Source: Hyperoodon ampullatus (lineage: Eukaryota; Chordata; Mammalia; Artiodactyla; Ziphiidae). From it: a stretch of DNA of 64,000 nucleotides. The notes below the pieces were generated by a model. It saw nothing but the letters and a program-made list of their open reading frames with translations. It was not told where the DNA came from and searched no databases. Positions 10,432-24,345 of the stretch are shown in pieces; position 1 is the first letter of the stretch; the number at the start of each line of letters is the position of its first letter. The DNA lies in contig CATKHW010000013.1 of NCBI GenBank assembly GCA_949752795.1, forward strand, positions 868,001-932,000. Reading direction: 5' to 3'. Made by a program: the position numbers and the translations under genes.

Positions 10432-12168
10432 CTCACCAAAAACGAGTTGAAAAATGGAGCTCAGGGGCACAGCAATTCACAAACTGGCCGAGTAATAAAG
10501 GACAACTATTGTCCAAAAATCTGTTGAGGGAAGGCAACGAGGCGGACTTGAAAGCGAGGCAGAATAGCAGGAAACAGATTCCAATAGGTACGTTGCAATC
10601 GCCTTTAAAGCACAGGACGAGGGGCACAACTTCGACAATGATGCACTTGGCCAAAAAGGGCGTATGCGTTTTCTCCTGAATATATTCAGGAGAAAACGCA
10701 TACGCCCTTTTTGACCAAGCAAGCAAGCGGGCAATGCAAATCTGCACTACAAAGAAGTATCACTTCCCACTGGTCAAAAGGGACATCCACAAAATGTGTA
10801 AAAACCAGAAAGGGAAGACAGGCCCTGGAGAACAGGGAGCCTTTTTATGCTGATGGGCGGAATGTAAATTGCCAACTCCCTCTCTGGAGGAGTGCATTGT
10901 GTTCCCTAAAACAAGTAAACAACAGAGCTACAGAGCCAAGGGCACTTCCAGTCTAGGGAATATTCCTTGGGAAAACTGAAAATCAATAAGACAGAGCCAC
11001 CCCAAAATTTAGGGCTGCACTGCTTACAAGGACCTCAACTTGGGTAACCTTAATTATCCCAGGAAATATAAAAATGGTTCAAAAAATTGTGGTACTTACG
11101 TACGATGGAATATCCCTCAGCCATGAAATCAATGTCATAAGACCAGTAGCAGCAAAATGGGTGGATTCAGGTACGATGATTCTAAGTGAAATAAGTCACA
11201 CAGAAAAAGAAACTTATCATAAGATATCACTTATGAAGATCCTGTAAACATGGCTACACTTGAACTGAGTTAGGAAAGAGAACAGTGTCTCACATTTAGA
11301 AAACACTCTTATGCCTGCTTAAGGGGGAAGGAGAGGCGGGGTGATGCATAAAACCAGAGTTTGATATAAGCACAGGTACCGTTCCAAAAACCAACTATGG
11401 AATAGACAAGACCTACACCATCCTCAGTGAAAGGGACTCAAAACCCCATATTTCCCGCAGAGGAATATATGTGACTAGTAAGAATCTTAAAACCTATGTA
11501 TTGATATGTCTCCGTAAGGGAATCAAGTGTGTCTAGACTGGCATAAACATGGCAGCGAGAATCAGCTCAAACCCACTATAAAAAGGAGTTTCAAAAACAA
11601 AACAAAAAAACTGGGAAATTCTTTACAATTCCTTCAGGGTCTCTGATGAACCCTGGAATGACCCTATCTACAATGACAGCTGGATGTGGCATAAGGAGGG
11701 ACACTTGGGACTGAGACGATTGGTGAGATTGGGTGAGCAAATGAAAACCCTTTAAAGCACAAAAGCCTGGCACCCATTCCATGGGTCCCAACTCTCCAGG
11801 TTGAAGGGAATATTACTACAGGTATAACATGTACGGGAAACCTAGAGAACGGACACACTGTGAATATGAAAGGATTCTAAAACTCAATGAATAGTCCCTC
11901 TCCTGGTGCTCTGGTTTGACATTCCATCTGCTTTACTATCAACCTCCCAACTTGGAGAGACAGACCCTTTAACATCCTGGTTCGCATAGGTTGCCAATTT
12001 GGTAGAAGATGAAAGGGAAGAGGGAGAACCAATGAGAGAGTAGCTGTTAGGCATTTGGACGGGCACATATCACTGTAATTTCCCGGCAGGAAGAAGAATT
12101 AATCAAAGTCTCAGCCACCCACCGGAACCAGTATAGGTTCAGAACCAAAATTTTGGACTTGCGGTCAG
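10432..12168 (+). repeat. Monomer 7
   Basis: 1,737 bp. Palindrome at 10646-10719 with one mismatched pair (tttttgacc). Two bases shorter at gggtaacctt near 11042, a change found again in hybrid monomer 20 near 33647, which shows that only the right part of this monomer persists in block B. cacaaaagcc near 11758. Confidence 0.9.
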
Positions 12169-13905
12169 CTCACAAAAAACGAGTTGAAAAATGGAGCTCA
12201 GGGGCACAGCAATTCACAAACTGGCCCAGTAATAAAGGAAAACTATCGTCCAAAAATCTGTTGAGGGAAGGCAACGAGGCGCACTTGAAAGCGTGGCAGA
12301 ATAGCAGGAAACAGATTTCAAGAGGTACGTTGGAATCGCATTTAAAGCACAGGAAGAGGGGCAAATCTTCGACAATTATGCACTTGGCCAAAAAGGGCGT
12401 AGGCGTTTTCTCCTGCATATATTCAGGAGAAAACGTATACACACTTTTTGGCCAAACAAGCAAGCGGGCAATGCAAATCTGCACTACAAAGAAGTATCAC
12501 TTCCCACCGGTCAAAAGGGACATCCACAAAATGTGTAAAAACCAGAAAGGCAAGAGAGGCCCTGGCGAACAGGGAGCCTTATTATGCTGATGGGCCGGAT
12601 GTAAATTGCCAACTGCCTCTCTGGAGGAGTACATTGTGTTCCCTAAAACAAGTAAACAACAGAGCTACAGAGCCAAGGGCACTTCCAGTCTAGGGAATAT
12701 ACCTTGGGAAAACTGAAAATCAATAAGACAGAGCCACCGCAAAATTTAGGGCTGCACTGCTTACAAGGACCTCAACTTGGGTACACCTTAAATATCCCAG
12801 GAAATATAAAAATGGTTCAAAAAATTGTGGTACTTACGTACGATGGACTATCCCTCAGCCATGAAAACAATGTCATAAGACCAGTAGCAGAAAAATGGGT
12901 GGATTCAGGTACGATGATTCTAAGTGAAATAAGTCACACAGAAAAAGAAACTTTTCATAAGATATCACTTATGAAGATCCTGTAAACATGGCTACACTTG
13001 AACTGAGTTAGGAAAGAGAACAGTGTCTCACATTTAGAAAACACTCTTATGCCTGCTTAAGGGGGAAGGAGAGGTGGGGTGATGCATAAAACCAGAGTTT
13101 GATATAAGCACAGGTACCGTTCCAAAAACCAACTATGGAATAGACAAGACCTATACCTTCCTCAGTGAAAGGGACTCAAAATCCCATATTTCCCGCAGAG
13201 GAATATATCTGACTAGTAAGAATCTTAAAACCTATGTATTGATATGTCTCCGTAAGGGAATCAAGTGTGTCTAGACTGGCATAAACATGGCAGCGAGAAT
13301 CAGCTCAAACCCACTATAAAAAGGAATTTCAAAAACAAAACAAAAAAACTGGGAAATTATTTACAATTCCTTCAGGGTCTCTGATGAAACCTGGAATGAC
13401 CCTATCTACAACGACAGCTGGATGTGGCATAAGGCTGGACACTTGGGACTGAGAGGATTGGTGAGATTGGGTGAGCAAATGCAGACCCTTTAAAGCAATA
13501 ATGCATGGCACCTATTCCATGGGTCCCAACACTCCAGGTTGAAGGGAATATTACTACAGTTTTAACATGTACGGGAAACCTAGAGAACGGACACTGTGAA
13601 TATGAAAGGTTTCTAAAACTCAACGAATAGTCCCTCTCCTGGTGCTCCGGTTTGACTTTCCATCTGCTTTACTATCAACCTCCCAACTTGGAGAGACAGC
13701 CCTTTTAACCTCCTGGTTCGCACAGGTTTCCAATTTGGCAGAGGATGAAAGGGAAGAGGGAGAACCAATGAGAGAGTAGCTGTTAGGCAATTGCTCGGGC
13801 ACATATCACTCTAAATTCCCGGCAGGAAGAAGAAATAACCAAAGTCTCAGCTCCACACCGGGAAACAGCATAGGTCCTGAACCAAAATTTTGGACATGCG
13901 GTCAG
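12169..13905 (+). repeat. Monomer 8
   Basis: 1,737 bp. Palindrome at 12383-12456 is degraded (about six mismatched pairs, including the centre, gcatatattc). An exceptionally long + frame (12153-12590) results from loss of the usual central tga. Partner 21 shares all of these changes. Confidence 0.9.
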
Positions 13906-15642
13906 CTCACCAAAAACGAGTTGAGAAATGGAGCTCAGGGACACAGCAATTCACAAACTGGCCGAGTAATAAAGGACAACTATCGTCCAAAAATCTGTTG
14001 AGGGAAGACAATGAGGAGGACTTGAATGCGAGGCAGAATAGCAGGAAACAGATTTCAAGAGGTACGTTGGAATCGCCTTTAAAGCACAGGAAGAGGGGCA
14101 CAACTTCGACAATGATGCACTTGGCCAAAAAGGGCGTATGCGTTTTCTCCTGAATATATTCAGGAGAAAACGCATACGCCCTTTTTGGCCAAGCAAGCAA
14201 GCGGGCAATGCAAATCTTCACTACAAAGAAGTATCACTTCCCACCGGTCAAAAGGGACATCCACAAAATGTGTAAAAACCAGAAAGGCAAGACAGGCCCT
14301 GGAGAACAGGGAGCCTTGTTATGCTGAAGGGCGGAATGTAAATTGCCAACTGCCTCTCTGGAGGAATGCATTGTGTTCCATAAAACAAGTAAACAACAGA
14401 GCTACAGAGCCAAGGGCACTTCCAGTCTAGGGAATATTCCTTGGGAAAACTGAAAATCAATAAGACAGAGCCACCCCAAAATTTAGGGCTGCACTGCATA
14501 CAAGGACCTCAACTTGGGTACACCTTAATTACCCCAGGAAATATAAAAATGGTTCAAAAATTGTGGTACTTACGTACGATGGAATATCCCTCAGCCATGA
14601 AATCATGTCATAAGACCAGTAGCAGTAAAATGGGTGGATTCAGGTACGATGATTCTATGTGAAATAAGTCACAGAGAAAAAGAAACTTATCATAAGATAT
14701 CACTTATGAAGATCCTGTAAACATGGCTACACTTGAACTGAGTTAGGAAAGAGAACAGTGTCTCACATTTAGAAAACACTCTTATGCCTGCTTAAGGGGG
14801 AAGGAGAGGTGGGGTGATGCATAAAACCAGAGTTTGATATAAGCACAGGTACCGTTCCAAAAACCAACTATGGAATAGACAAGACCTACACCTTCCTCAG
14901 TGAAAGGTACTCAAAACTCCATATTTCCCGCAAAGGAATATATCTGACTAGTAAAAATCTTAAAATCTATGTATTGATATGTCTCCATAAGGGAATCAAA
15001 TGTGTCTAGACAGGCATAAACATGGCAGCGACAATCAGCTCAAACCCACTATAAAAAGGAATTTCAAAAACAAAACAAAAAACCTGGGAAATTCTTTAAA
15101 ATTCCTTCAGGGTCTCTGATGAAACCTGGAATGACCCTATCTACAATGAAAGATGGATGTGGCATAATGAGGGACACTTGGGACTGAGACGATTGGTGAC
15201 ATTGGGTGAGCAAATGCAGACCCTTTAAAGCACAAATGCCTGGCACACATTACATGGGTCCCAACTCTCCAGGTTGAAGGGAATATTACTACAGCTATAA
15301 CATGTACGGGAAACCTAGAGAACGGACACACTGTGAATACGAAAGGTTTCTAAAACTCAACGAATAGTCCCTCTCCTGGTGCTCCGCTTTGACAATCCAT
15401 CTGCTTTACTATCAATCTCCCAAATTGGAGAGACAGCCCCTTTAACCTCCTAGTTCGCACAGGTTTCCAATTTGGCAGAGGATGAATGGGAAGAGGGAGA
15501 ACCAATGAGAGAGTAGCTGTTAGGCATTTGGACGGGCACATATCACTGTAATTTCCCGGCAGGAAGAAGAATTAACCAAAGTCTCAGCCACCCACCGGGA
15601 ACCAGTATAGGTCCTGAACCAAAATTTTGGACTTGCGGTCAG
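13906..15642 (+). repeat. Monomer 9
   Basis: 1,737 bp. Perfect palindrome at 14120-14193. Left part recurs in hybrid monomer 22 (shared tccataaaac near 14377). Right part carries private changes (aacctggg, ttgcagtt-like substitutions near 15080-15190, cacaaatgcc) and has no block B copy. Confidence 0.9.
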
Positions 15643-17378
15643 CTCACCAAAAACGAGTTGAAAAATGGAGCTCAGGGGCACAGCAATTCACAAACTGGCC
15701 GAGTAATAAAGGACAACTATCATCCAAAAATCAGTTGAGGGAAGGCATCGAGGCAGACTTGAAAGCGAGGCAGAATAGCAGGAAACAGATTTCAAGAGGT
15801 ACGTTGGAATCGCCTTTAAAGCACAGGAAGAGTGGCACAACTTCGACAATGATGCACTTGGCCAAAAGGGCGTATGCTTTTTCTCCTGAATATATTCAGG
15901 AGAAAACGCATATGCCCTTTTTGGCCAAGCAAGCAAGCGGGCAATGCAAATCTGCAATACAAAGAAGTATCACTTCCGACCGGTCAAAAGGGACATCCAC
16001 AAAATGTGTAAAAACCAGAAAGGCAAGACAGGCCCTGGAGAACAGGGAGCCTTGTTATGCTGATGGGCCGGATGTAAATTGCCAACTGCCTCTCTGGAGG
16101 AGTACATTGTGTTCCCTAAAACAAGTAAACAACAGAGCTACAGAGCCAAGAGCACTTCCAGTCTACGGAATATACCTTGGGAAAACTGAAAATCAATAAG
16201 ACAGAGCCACCCCAAAATTTAGGGCTGCACTGCTTACAAGGACCTCAACTTGGGTACACCTTAAATATCCCAGGAAATATAAAAATGGTTCAAAAAATTG
16301 TGGTACTTACGTACGATGGAATATCCCTCAGCCATGAAATCAATGTCATAAGACCAGTAGCAGCAAAATGGGTGGATTCAGGTACGATGATTCTAAGTGA
16401 AATAAGTCACAGAGAAAAAGAAACTTATCATAAGTTATCACTTATGAAGATCCTGTAAACATGGCTATACTTGAACTGAGTTAGGAAAGAGAACAGTGTC
16501 TCACATTTAGAAAACACTCTTATGCCTGCTTAAGGGGGAAGGAGAGGTGGGGTGATGCATAAAACCAGAGTTTGATATAAGCACAGGTACCGTTCCAAAA
16601 ACCAACTATGGAATAGACAAGACCTACACCTTCCTCAGTGAAAGGGACCCAAAACCCCATATTTCCCGCAGAGGAATATATCTGACTAGTAAGAATCTTA
16701 AAACCTATGTATTGATATGTCTCCATAAGGGAATCAAGTGTGTCTAGACTGGCATAAACATGGCAGCGAGAATCAGCTCAAACCCACTATAAAAAGGAAT
16801 TTCAAAAACAAAAAAAAAACTGGGAAATTCTTTACAATTCCTTCAGGGTCTCTGATGAAACCTGGAATGACCCTATCTACAACGACAGCTGGATGTGGCA
16901 TAAGGCTGGACACTTGGGACTGTGACGATTGTTGCGATTGGGTGAGCAAATGTAGACCCTTTAAAGCAATAATGCATGGCACCCATTCCATGGGTCCCAA
17001 CTCTCCAGGTTGAAGGGAATATTACTACAGATATAACATGTACGGGAATCCTAGAGAACGGACACATTGTGAATACGAAAGGTTTCTAAAACTCAACGAA
17101 TAGTCCCTCTCCTGGTGCTCCGGTTTGACTTTCCATCTGCTTTATTATCAACCTCCCAACTTGGAGAGACAGCCCCTTTAACCTCCTGGTTCGCACAGGT
17201 TGCCAATTTGGCAGAGGATGAAAGGGAAGAGGGAGAACCAATGAGAGAGTAGCTGTTAGGCATTTGGACGGGCACATATCACTGTAATTTCCCGGCAGGA
17301 AGAAGAATTAACCAAAGTTTCAGCCACCCACCGTGAATCAGTATAGATCCTGAACCAAAATTTTGGACTTGTGGTCAG
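15643..17378 (+). repeat. Monomer 10
   Basis: 1,736 bp. Palindrome at 15857-15929 is one base short in the left arm (A4 instead of A5), with a tgcttttt change on the left and a one-sided catatgccc on the right. The lost base fuses two frames into a spurious 190-codon frame. First monomer with the gggaatcc state (17044). Absent from block B. Confidence 0.9.
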
Positions 17379-19122
17379 CTCACCAAAAACGAGTTGAAAA
17401 ATGGAGCTCAGGGGCACAGCAATTCACAAACTGGCCGAGTAATAAAGGACAACTATCGTCCAAAAATCTGTTGAGGGAAGGCAACGAGGCGGACTTGAAA
17501 GCGAGGCAGAATAGCAGGAAACAGATTTCAAGAGGTACGTTGGAATCACCTTTAAAGCACAGGAAGAGGGGCACAACTTCGACAATGATGAACTTGGCCC
17601 AAAAGGGCGTATGCGTTTTCTCCTGAATATATTCAGGAGAAAACGCATATGCCCTTTTTGGCCAAGCAAGGAAGTGGGCAATGCAAATCTGCACTACAAA
17701 GAAGTATCACTTTCCACCGGTCAAAAGGGACATCCACAAAATGTGTAAAAACCAGAAAGGCAAGACAGGCCCTGGAGAACAGGGAGCCTTGTTATGCTGA
17801 TGGGCGGGATGTAAATTGCCAACTGCCTCTCTGGAGGAGTGCATTGTGTTCCCTAAAACAAGTAAACAACAGAGCTACAGAGCCAAGGGCACTTCCAGTC
17901 TAGGGAATATACCTGGGAAAAACTGAAAATCAATAAGACAGAGCCACCCCAAAATTTAGGGCTGCACTGCTTACAAGGACCTCAACTTGGGTACACCTTA
18001 AATATCCCAGGAAATATAAAATTGGTTCAAAAAATTGTGGTACTTACGTACGATGGAATATCCCTCAGCCATGAAATCAATGTCATAAGACCAGTAGCAG
18101 CAAAATGGGTGGATTCAGGTACGATGATTCTAAGTGAAATAAGTCACACAGAAAAAGAAACTTATCATAAGATATCACTTATGAAGATCCTGTAAACATG
18201 GCTACACTTGAACTGAGTTAGGAAAGAGAACAGTGTCTCACATTTAGAAAACACTCTTATGCCTGCTTAAGGGGGAAGGAGAGGTGGGGTGATGCATAAA
18301 ACCAGAGTTTGATATAAGCACAGGTACCGTTCCAAAAAACAACTATGGAATAGACAAGACCTACACTTTCCTCAGTGAAAGGGACTCAAAACCCCGTATT
18401 TCCCGCAGAGGAATATATATGACTAGTAAAGTAAGAATCTTAAAACCTATGTATTGATATGTCTCCGTAAGGGAATCAAGTGTGTCTAGACTGGCATAAA
18501 CATGGCAGCGAGAATCAGCTCAAACCCACTATAAAAAGGAATTTCAAAAATAAAACAAAAAAACTGGGAAATTCTTTACAATTCCTTCAGGGTCTCTGAT
18601 GAAACCTGAAATGACCCTATCTACAATGACAGCTGGATGTGGCATAAGGCTGGACACTTGGGACTGAGAGGATTGGTGAGATTGGGTGAGCAAATGCAGA
18701 CCCTTTAAAGCAATAATGCATGGCACATATTCCATGGGTCCCAACTCTCCAGGTTGAAGGGAATATTACTACAGATATAACATGTACGGGAATCCTAGAG
18801 AACGGACACACTGTGAATACGAAAGGTTTCTAAAACTCAACGAATAGTCCCTCTCCTGGTGCTCCGGTTTGACTTTCCATCTGCTTTATTATCAACCTCC
18901 CAACTTGGAGAGACAGCCCCTTTAACCTCCTGGTTCGCACAGGTTGCCAATTTGGCAGAGGATGAAAGGGAAGAGGGAGAACCAATGAGAGAGTAGCTGT
19001 TAGGCATTTGGACGGGCACATATCACTGTAATTTCCCGGCAGGAAGAAGAATTAACCAAAGTCTCAGCCACCCACCGGGAATCAGTATAGATCCTGAACC
19101 AAAATTTTGGACTTGGGGTCAG
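17379..19122 (+). repeat. Monomer 11
   Basis: 1,744 bp because of a 5-bp duplication (gtaaagtaag near 18425-18434). Palindrome at 17593-17666 with mismatches in the left outer arm (ggccca) and right inner arm (catatgccc). gggaatcc state. Absent from block B. Confidence 0.9.
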
Positions 19123-20862
19123 CTCACCAAAAACGAGTTGAAAAATGGAGCTCAGGGGCACAGCAATTCACAAACTGGCCGAGTAATAAAGGACAACTAT
19201 CGTCCAAAAATCTGTTGAGGGAAGGCAACGAGGCGGACTTGAAAGCGAGGCAGAATAGCAGGAAACAGATTTCAAGAGGTACGTTGGAATCGCCTTTAAA
19301 GCACAGGAAGAGGGGCACAACTTCGACAATGATGAACTTGGCCCAAAAGGGCATATGCGTTTTCTCCTGAATATATTCAGGAGAAAACGCATATGCCCTT
19401 TTTGGCCAAGCAAGCAAGTGGGCAATGCAAATCTGCACTACAAAGAAGTATCACTTCCCACCGGTCAAAAGGGACATCCACAAAATGTGTAAAAACCAGA
19501 AAGGCAAGACAGGCCCTGGAGAACAGGGAGCCTTCTTATGCTGATGGGCGGGATGTAAATTGCCAACTGCCTCTCTGGAGGAGTGCATTGTGTTCCCTAA
19601 AACAAGTAAACAAAAGAGCTACAGAGCCAAGGGCACTTCCAGTCTAGGGAATATACCTGGGAAAAACTGAAAATCAATAAGACAGAGCCACCCCAAAATT
19701 TAGGGCTGCACTGCTTACAAGGACCTCAACTTGGGTACACCTTAAATATCCCAGGAAATATAAAATTGGTTCAAAAAATTGTGGTACTTACGTACGATGG
19801 AATATCCCTCAGCCATGAAATCAATGTCATAAGACCAGTAGCAGCAAAATGGGTGGATTCAGGTACGATGATTCTAAGTGAAATAAGTCACACAGAAAAA
19901 GAAACTTATCATAAGTTATCAGTTATGAAGATCCTGTAAACATGGCTACACTTGAACTGAGTTAGGAAAGAGAACAGTGTCTCACATTTAGAAAACACTC
20001 TTATGCCTGCTTAAGGGGGAAGGAGAGGTGGGGTGATGCATAAAACCAGAGTTTGATATAAGCACAGGTACCGTTCCAAAAACCAACTATGGAATAGACA
20101 AGACCTACACCTTCCTCAGTGAAAGGGACTCAAAACCCCATATTTCCCGCAGACGAATATATCTGACTAGTAAGAATCTTAAAACCTATGTATTGATATG
20201 TCTCCGTAAGGGAATCAAGTGTGTCTAGACTGGCATAAACATGGCAGCGAGAATCAGCTCAAACCCAGTATAAAAAGGAATTTCAAAAACAAAACAAAAA
20301 AAACTAGGAAATTCTTTACAATTCCTTCAGGGTCTCTGATGAAACCTGAAATGACCCTATCTACAATGACAGCTGGATGTGGCATAAGGCTGGACACTTG
20401 GGACTGAGAGGATTGGTGAGATTGGGTGAGCAAATGCAGACCCTTTAAAGCAATAATGCATGGCACACATTCCATGGGTCCCAACTCTCCAGGTTGAAGG
20501 GAATATTACTACAGATATAACATGTACGGGAATCCTAGAGAACGGACACACTGTGAATACGAAAGGTTTCTAAAATTCAACGAATAGTCCCTCTCCTGGT
20601 GCTCCGGTTTGACTTTCCATCTGCTTTATTATCAACCTCCCAAGTTGGAGAGACAGCCCCTGTAACCTCCTGGTTCGCACAGGTTGCCAATTTGGCAGAG
20701 GATGAAAGGGAAGAGGGAGAACCAATGTGAGAGTAGCTGTTAGGCATTTGGACGGGCACATATCACTGTAATTTCCCGGCAGGAAGAAGAATTAACCAAA
20801 GTCTCAGCCACCCACCGGGAATCAGTATAGATCCTGAACCAAAATTTTGGACTTGCGGTCAG
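19123..20862 (+). repeat. Monomer 12
   Basis: 1,740 bp. Palindrome at 19337-19410: the inner arms carry matched changes (gggcatatgcg left, cgcatatgccc right), with one remaining mismatch in ggccca. The right part (from about phase 500) is retained in hybrid monomer 22. gggaatcc state. Confidence 0.9.
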
Positions 20863-22606
20863 CTCACCAAAAACGAGTTGAAAAATGGAGCTCAGGGGCA
20901 CAGCAATTCACAAACTGGCCGAGTAATAAAGGACAACTATCGTCCAAAAATCTGTTGAGGGAAGGCAATGAGGCGGACTTGAAAGCGTGGCAGAATAGCA
21001 GGAAACAGATTTCAAGAGGTACGTTGGAATCGCCTTTAAAGCACAGGAAGAGGGGCACAACTTCGACAATGATGCACTTGGCCAAAAAGGGCGTATGTGT
21101 TTTCCCCTGAATATATTCAAGAGAAAACGCATAAGCCCTTTTTGGCCAAGCAAGCAAGCGGGCAATGCAAATCTGCACTACAAAGAAGTATCACTTCCCA
21201 CCAGTCAAAAGGGACAACCACAAAATGTGTAAAAACCAGAAAGGCAAGACAGGCCCTGGAGAACAGGGTGCCTTGTTATGCTGATGGGCGGGATGTAAAT
21301 TGCCAACTGCCTCTCTGGAGGAGTGCATTGTGTTCCCTAAAACAAGTAAACAACAGAGCTACAGAGCAAAGGGCACTTCCAGTCTAGGGAATATACCTTG
21401 GGAAAACTGAAAATCAAAAAGACACAGCCACCCCAAAATTTAGGGCTGCACTGCTTACAAGGACCTCAACTTGGGTACACCTTAAATATCCCAGGAAATA
21501 TAAACATGGTTCAAAAAATTGTGGTACTTACGTACGATGGAATATCCCTCAGCCATGAAATCAATGTCATAAGACCAGTAGCAGCAAAATGGGTGGATTC
21601 AGGTACGATGATTCTAAGTGAAATAAGTCACACAGAAAAAGAAACTTATAATAAGATATCACTTATGAAGATCCTGTAAAGATGGCTACACTTGAACTGA
21701 GTTAGGAAAGAGAACAGTGTCTCACATTTAGAAAACACTCTTATGCCTGCTTAAGGGGGAAGGAGAGGTGGGGTGATGCATAAAACCAGAGTTTGATATA
21801 AGCACAGGTACCGTTCCAAAAACCAACTATGGAATAGACAAGACCTACACCTTCCTCAGTGAAAGGGACTCAAAACCCCATATTTCCCGCAGAGGAATAT
21901 ATCTGACTAGTAAAGTAAGAATCTTAAAACCTATGTATTGATATGTCTCCGTAAGGGAATCAAGTGTGTCTAGACTGGCATAAACATGGCAGCGAGAATC
22001 AGCTCAAACCCACTATAAAAAGGAATTTCAAAAATAAAACAAAAAAACTGGGAAATTCTTTACAATTCCTTCAGGGTCTCTGATGAAACCTGAATTGACC
22101 CTATCTACAATGACAGCTGGATGTGGCATAAGGCTGGACACTTGGGACTGAGAGGATTGGTGAGATTGGGTGAGCAAATGCAGACCCTTTAAAGCAATAA
22201 TGCATGGCACATATTCCATGGGTCCCAACTCTCCAGGTTGAAGGGAATATTACTACAGATATAACATGTACGGGAATCCTAGAGAACGGACACACTGTGA
22301 ATACGAAAGGTTTCTAAAACTCAACGAATAGTCCCTCTCCTGGTGCTCCGGTTTGACTTTCCATCTGCTTTATTATCAACCTCCCAACTTGGAGAGACAG
22401 CCCCTTTAACCTCCTGGTTCGCACAGGTTGCCAATTTGGCAGAGGATGAAAGGGAAGAGGGAGAACCAATGAGAGAGTAGCTGTTAGTCATTTGGACGGG
22501 CACATATCACTGTAATTTCCCGGCAGGAAGAAGAATTAACCAAAGTCTCAGCCACCCACCGGAAATCAGTATAGATCCTGAAACAAAATTTTGGACTTGC
22601 GGTCAG
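20863..22606 (+). repeat. Monomer 13
   Basis: 1,744 bp with the 5-bp duplication near 21912. Palindrome at 21077-21150 has four mismatched pairs (tgtgttttcccc left; caagag and cataagccc right). Partner 23 shares the duplication and all four palindrome changes. Confidence 0.9.
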
Positions 22607-24345
22607 CTCACCAAAAACGAGTTGAAAAATGGAGCTCAGGGGCACAGCAATTCACAAACTGGCCGAGTAATAAAGGAAAACTATCGTCCAAAAATCTGTT
22701 GAGGGAAGGCAACGAGGTGGACTTGAAAGCGAGGCAGAATAGCAGGAAACAGATTTCAAGAGGTACGTTGGAATCGCCTTTAAAGCACAGGAAGAGGGGC
22801 ACAACTTCGACAATGATGCACTTGGCCAAAAAGGGCGTATGCGTTTTCTCCTGAATATATTCAGGAGAAAACGCATACGCCCTTTTTGGCCAAGCAAGCA
22901 AGCGGGCAATGCAATTCTGCACTACAAAGAAGTATCACTTCCCACCGGTCCAAAGGGACATCCACAAAATGTGTAAAAACCAGAAAGGCAAGACAGGCCC
23001 TAGAGAACAGGGAGCCTTGTTATGCTGATGGGCGGGATGTAAATTGCCAACTGCCTCTCTGGAGGAGTGCATTGTGTTCCCTAAAACAAGTAAACAACAG
23101 AGCTACAGAGCCAAGGGCAGTTCCAGTCTAGGGAATATACCTTGGGAAAACTGAAAATCAAAAAGACACAGCCACCCCAAAATTTAGGGCTGCACTGCTT
23201 ACAAGGACCTCAACTTGGGTACACCTTAAATATCCCAGGAAATATAAACATGGTTCAAAAAATTGTGGTACTTACGTACGATGGAATATCCCTCAGCCAT
23301 GAAATCAATGTCATAAGACCAGTAGCAGCAAAATGGGTGGATTCAGGTACGATGATTCTAAGTGAAATAAGTCACACAGAAAAAGAAACTTATCATAAGA
23401 TATCACTTATGAAGATCCTGTAAACATGGCTACACTTGAACTGAGTTAGGAAAGAGAACAGTGTCTCACATTTAGAAAACACTCTTATGCCTGCTTAAGG
23501 GGGAAGGAGAGGTGGGGTGATGCATAAAACCAGAGTTTGATATAAGCACAGGTACCGTTCCAAAAACCAACTATGGAATAGACAAGACCTACACCTTCCT
23601 CAGTGAAAGGGACTCAAAACCCCATATTTCCCGCAGAGGAATATACCTGACTAGTAAGAATCTTAAAACCTATGTATTGATATGTCTCCGTAAGGGAATC
23701 AAGTGTGTCTAGACTGGGATAAACATGGCAGCGAGAATCAGCTCAAACCCACTATAAAAAGGAATTTCAAAAATAAAACAAAAAAACTGGGAAATTCTTT
23801 ACAATTCCTTCAGGGTCTCTGATGAAACCTGAAATGACCCTATCTACAATGACAGCTGGATGTGGCATAAGGCTGGACACTTGGGACTGAGAGGATTGGT
23901 GAGATTGGGTGAGCAAATGCAGACCTTTTAAAGCAATAATGCATGGCACACATTCCATGGGTCCCAACTCTCCAGGTTGAAGGGAATATTACTACAGATA
24001 TAACATGTACGGGAATCCTAGAGAACGGACACACTGTGAATACGAAAGGTTTCTAAAACTCAACGAATAGTCCCTCTCCTGGTGCTCCGGTTTGACTTTC
24101 CATCTGCTTTATTATCAACCTCCCAACTTGGAGAGACAGCCCCTTTAACCTCCTGGTTCGCACAGGTTGCCAATTTGGCAGAGGATGAAAGGGAAGAGGG
24201 AGAACCAATGAGAGAGTAGCTGTTAGGCATTTGGACGGGCACATATCACTGTAATTTCCCGGCAGGAAGAAGAATTAACCAAAGTCTCAGCCACCCACCG
24301 GGAATCAGTATAGATCCTGAACCAAAATTTTGGACTTGGGGTCAG
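22607..24345 (+). repeat. Monomer 14
   Basis: 1,739 bp. Perfect palindrome at 22821-22894. Marked by gcaattctgc near 22911 and ggtccaaagg near 22947, shared with monomers 24, 27 and 31, which form one sequence type. gggaatcc state. Confidence 0.9.

Noticed and set aside
12153..12590. 145-codon + frame in monomer 8 (and 34757-35194 in monomer 21)
   Set aside because: Results from the central palindrome change that removes a tga. It is a shared private mutation, not a gene.
15627..16199. 190-codon + frame in monomer 10
   Set aside because: Created by loss of one A in the palindrome, which joins two short frames. The equivalent is split in all other monomers.
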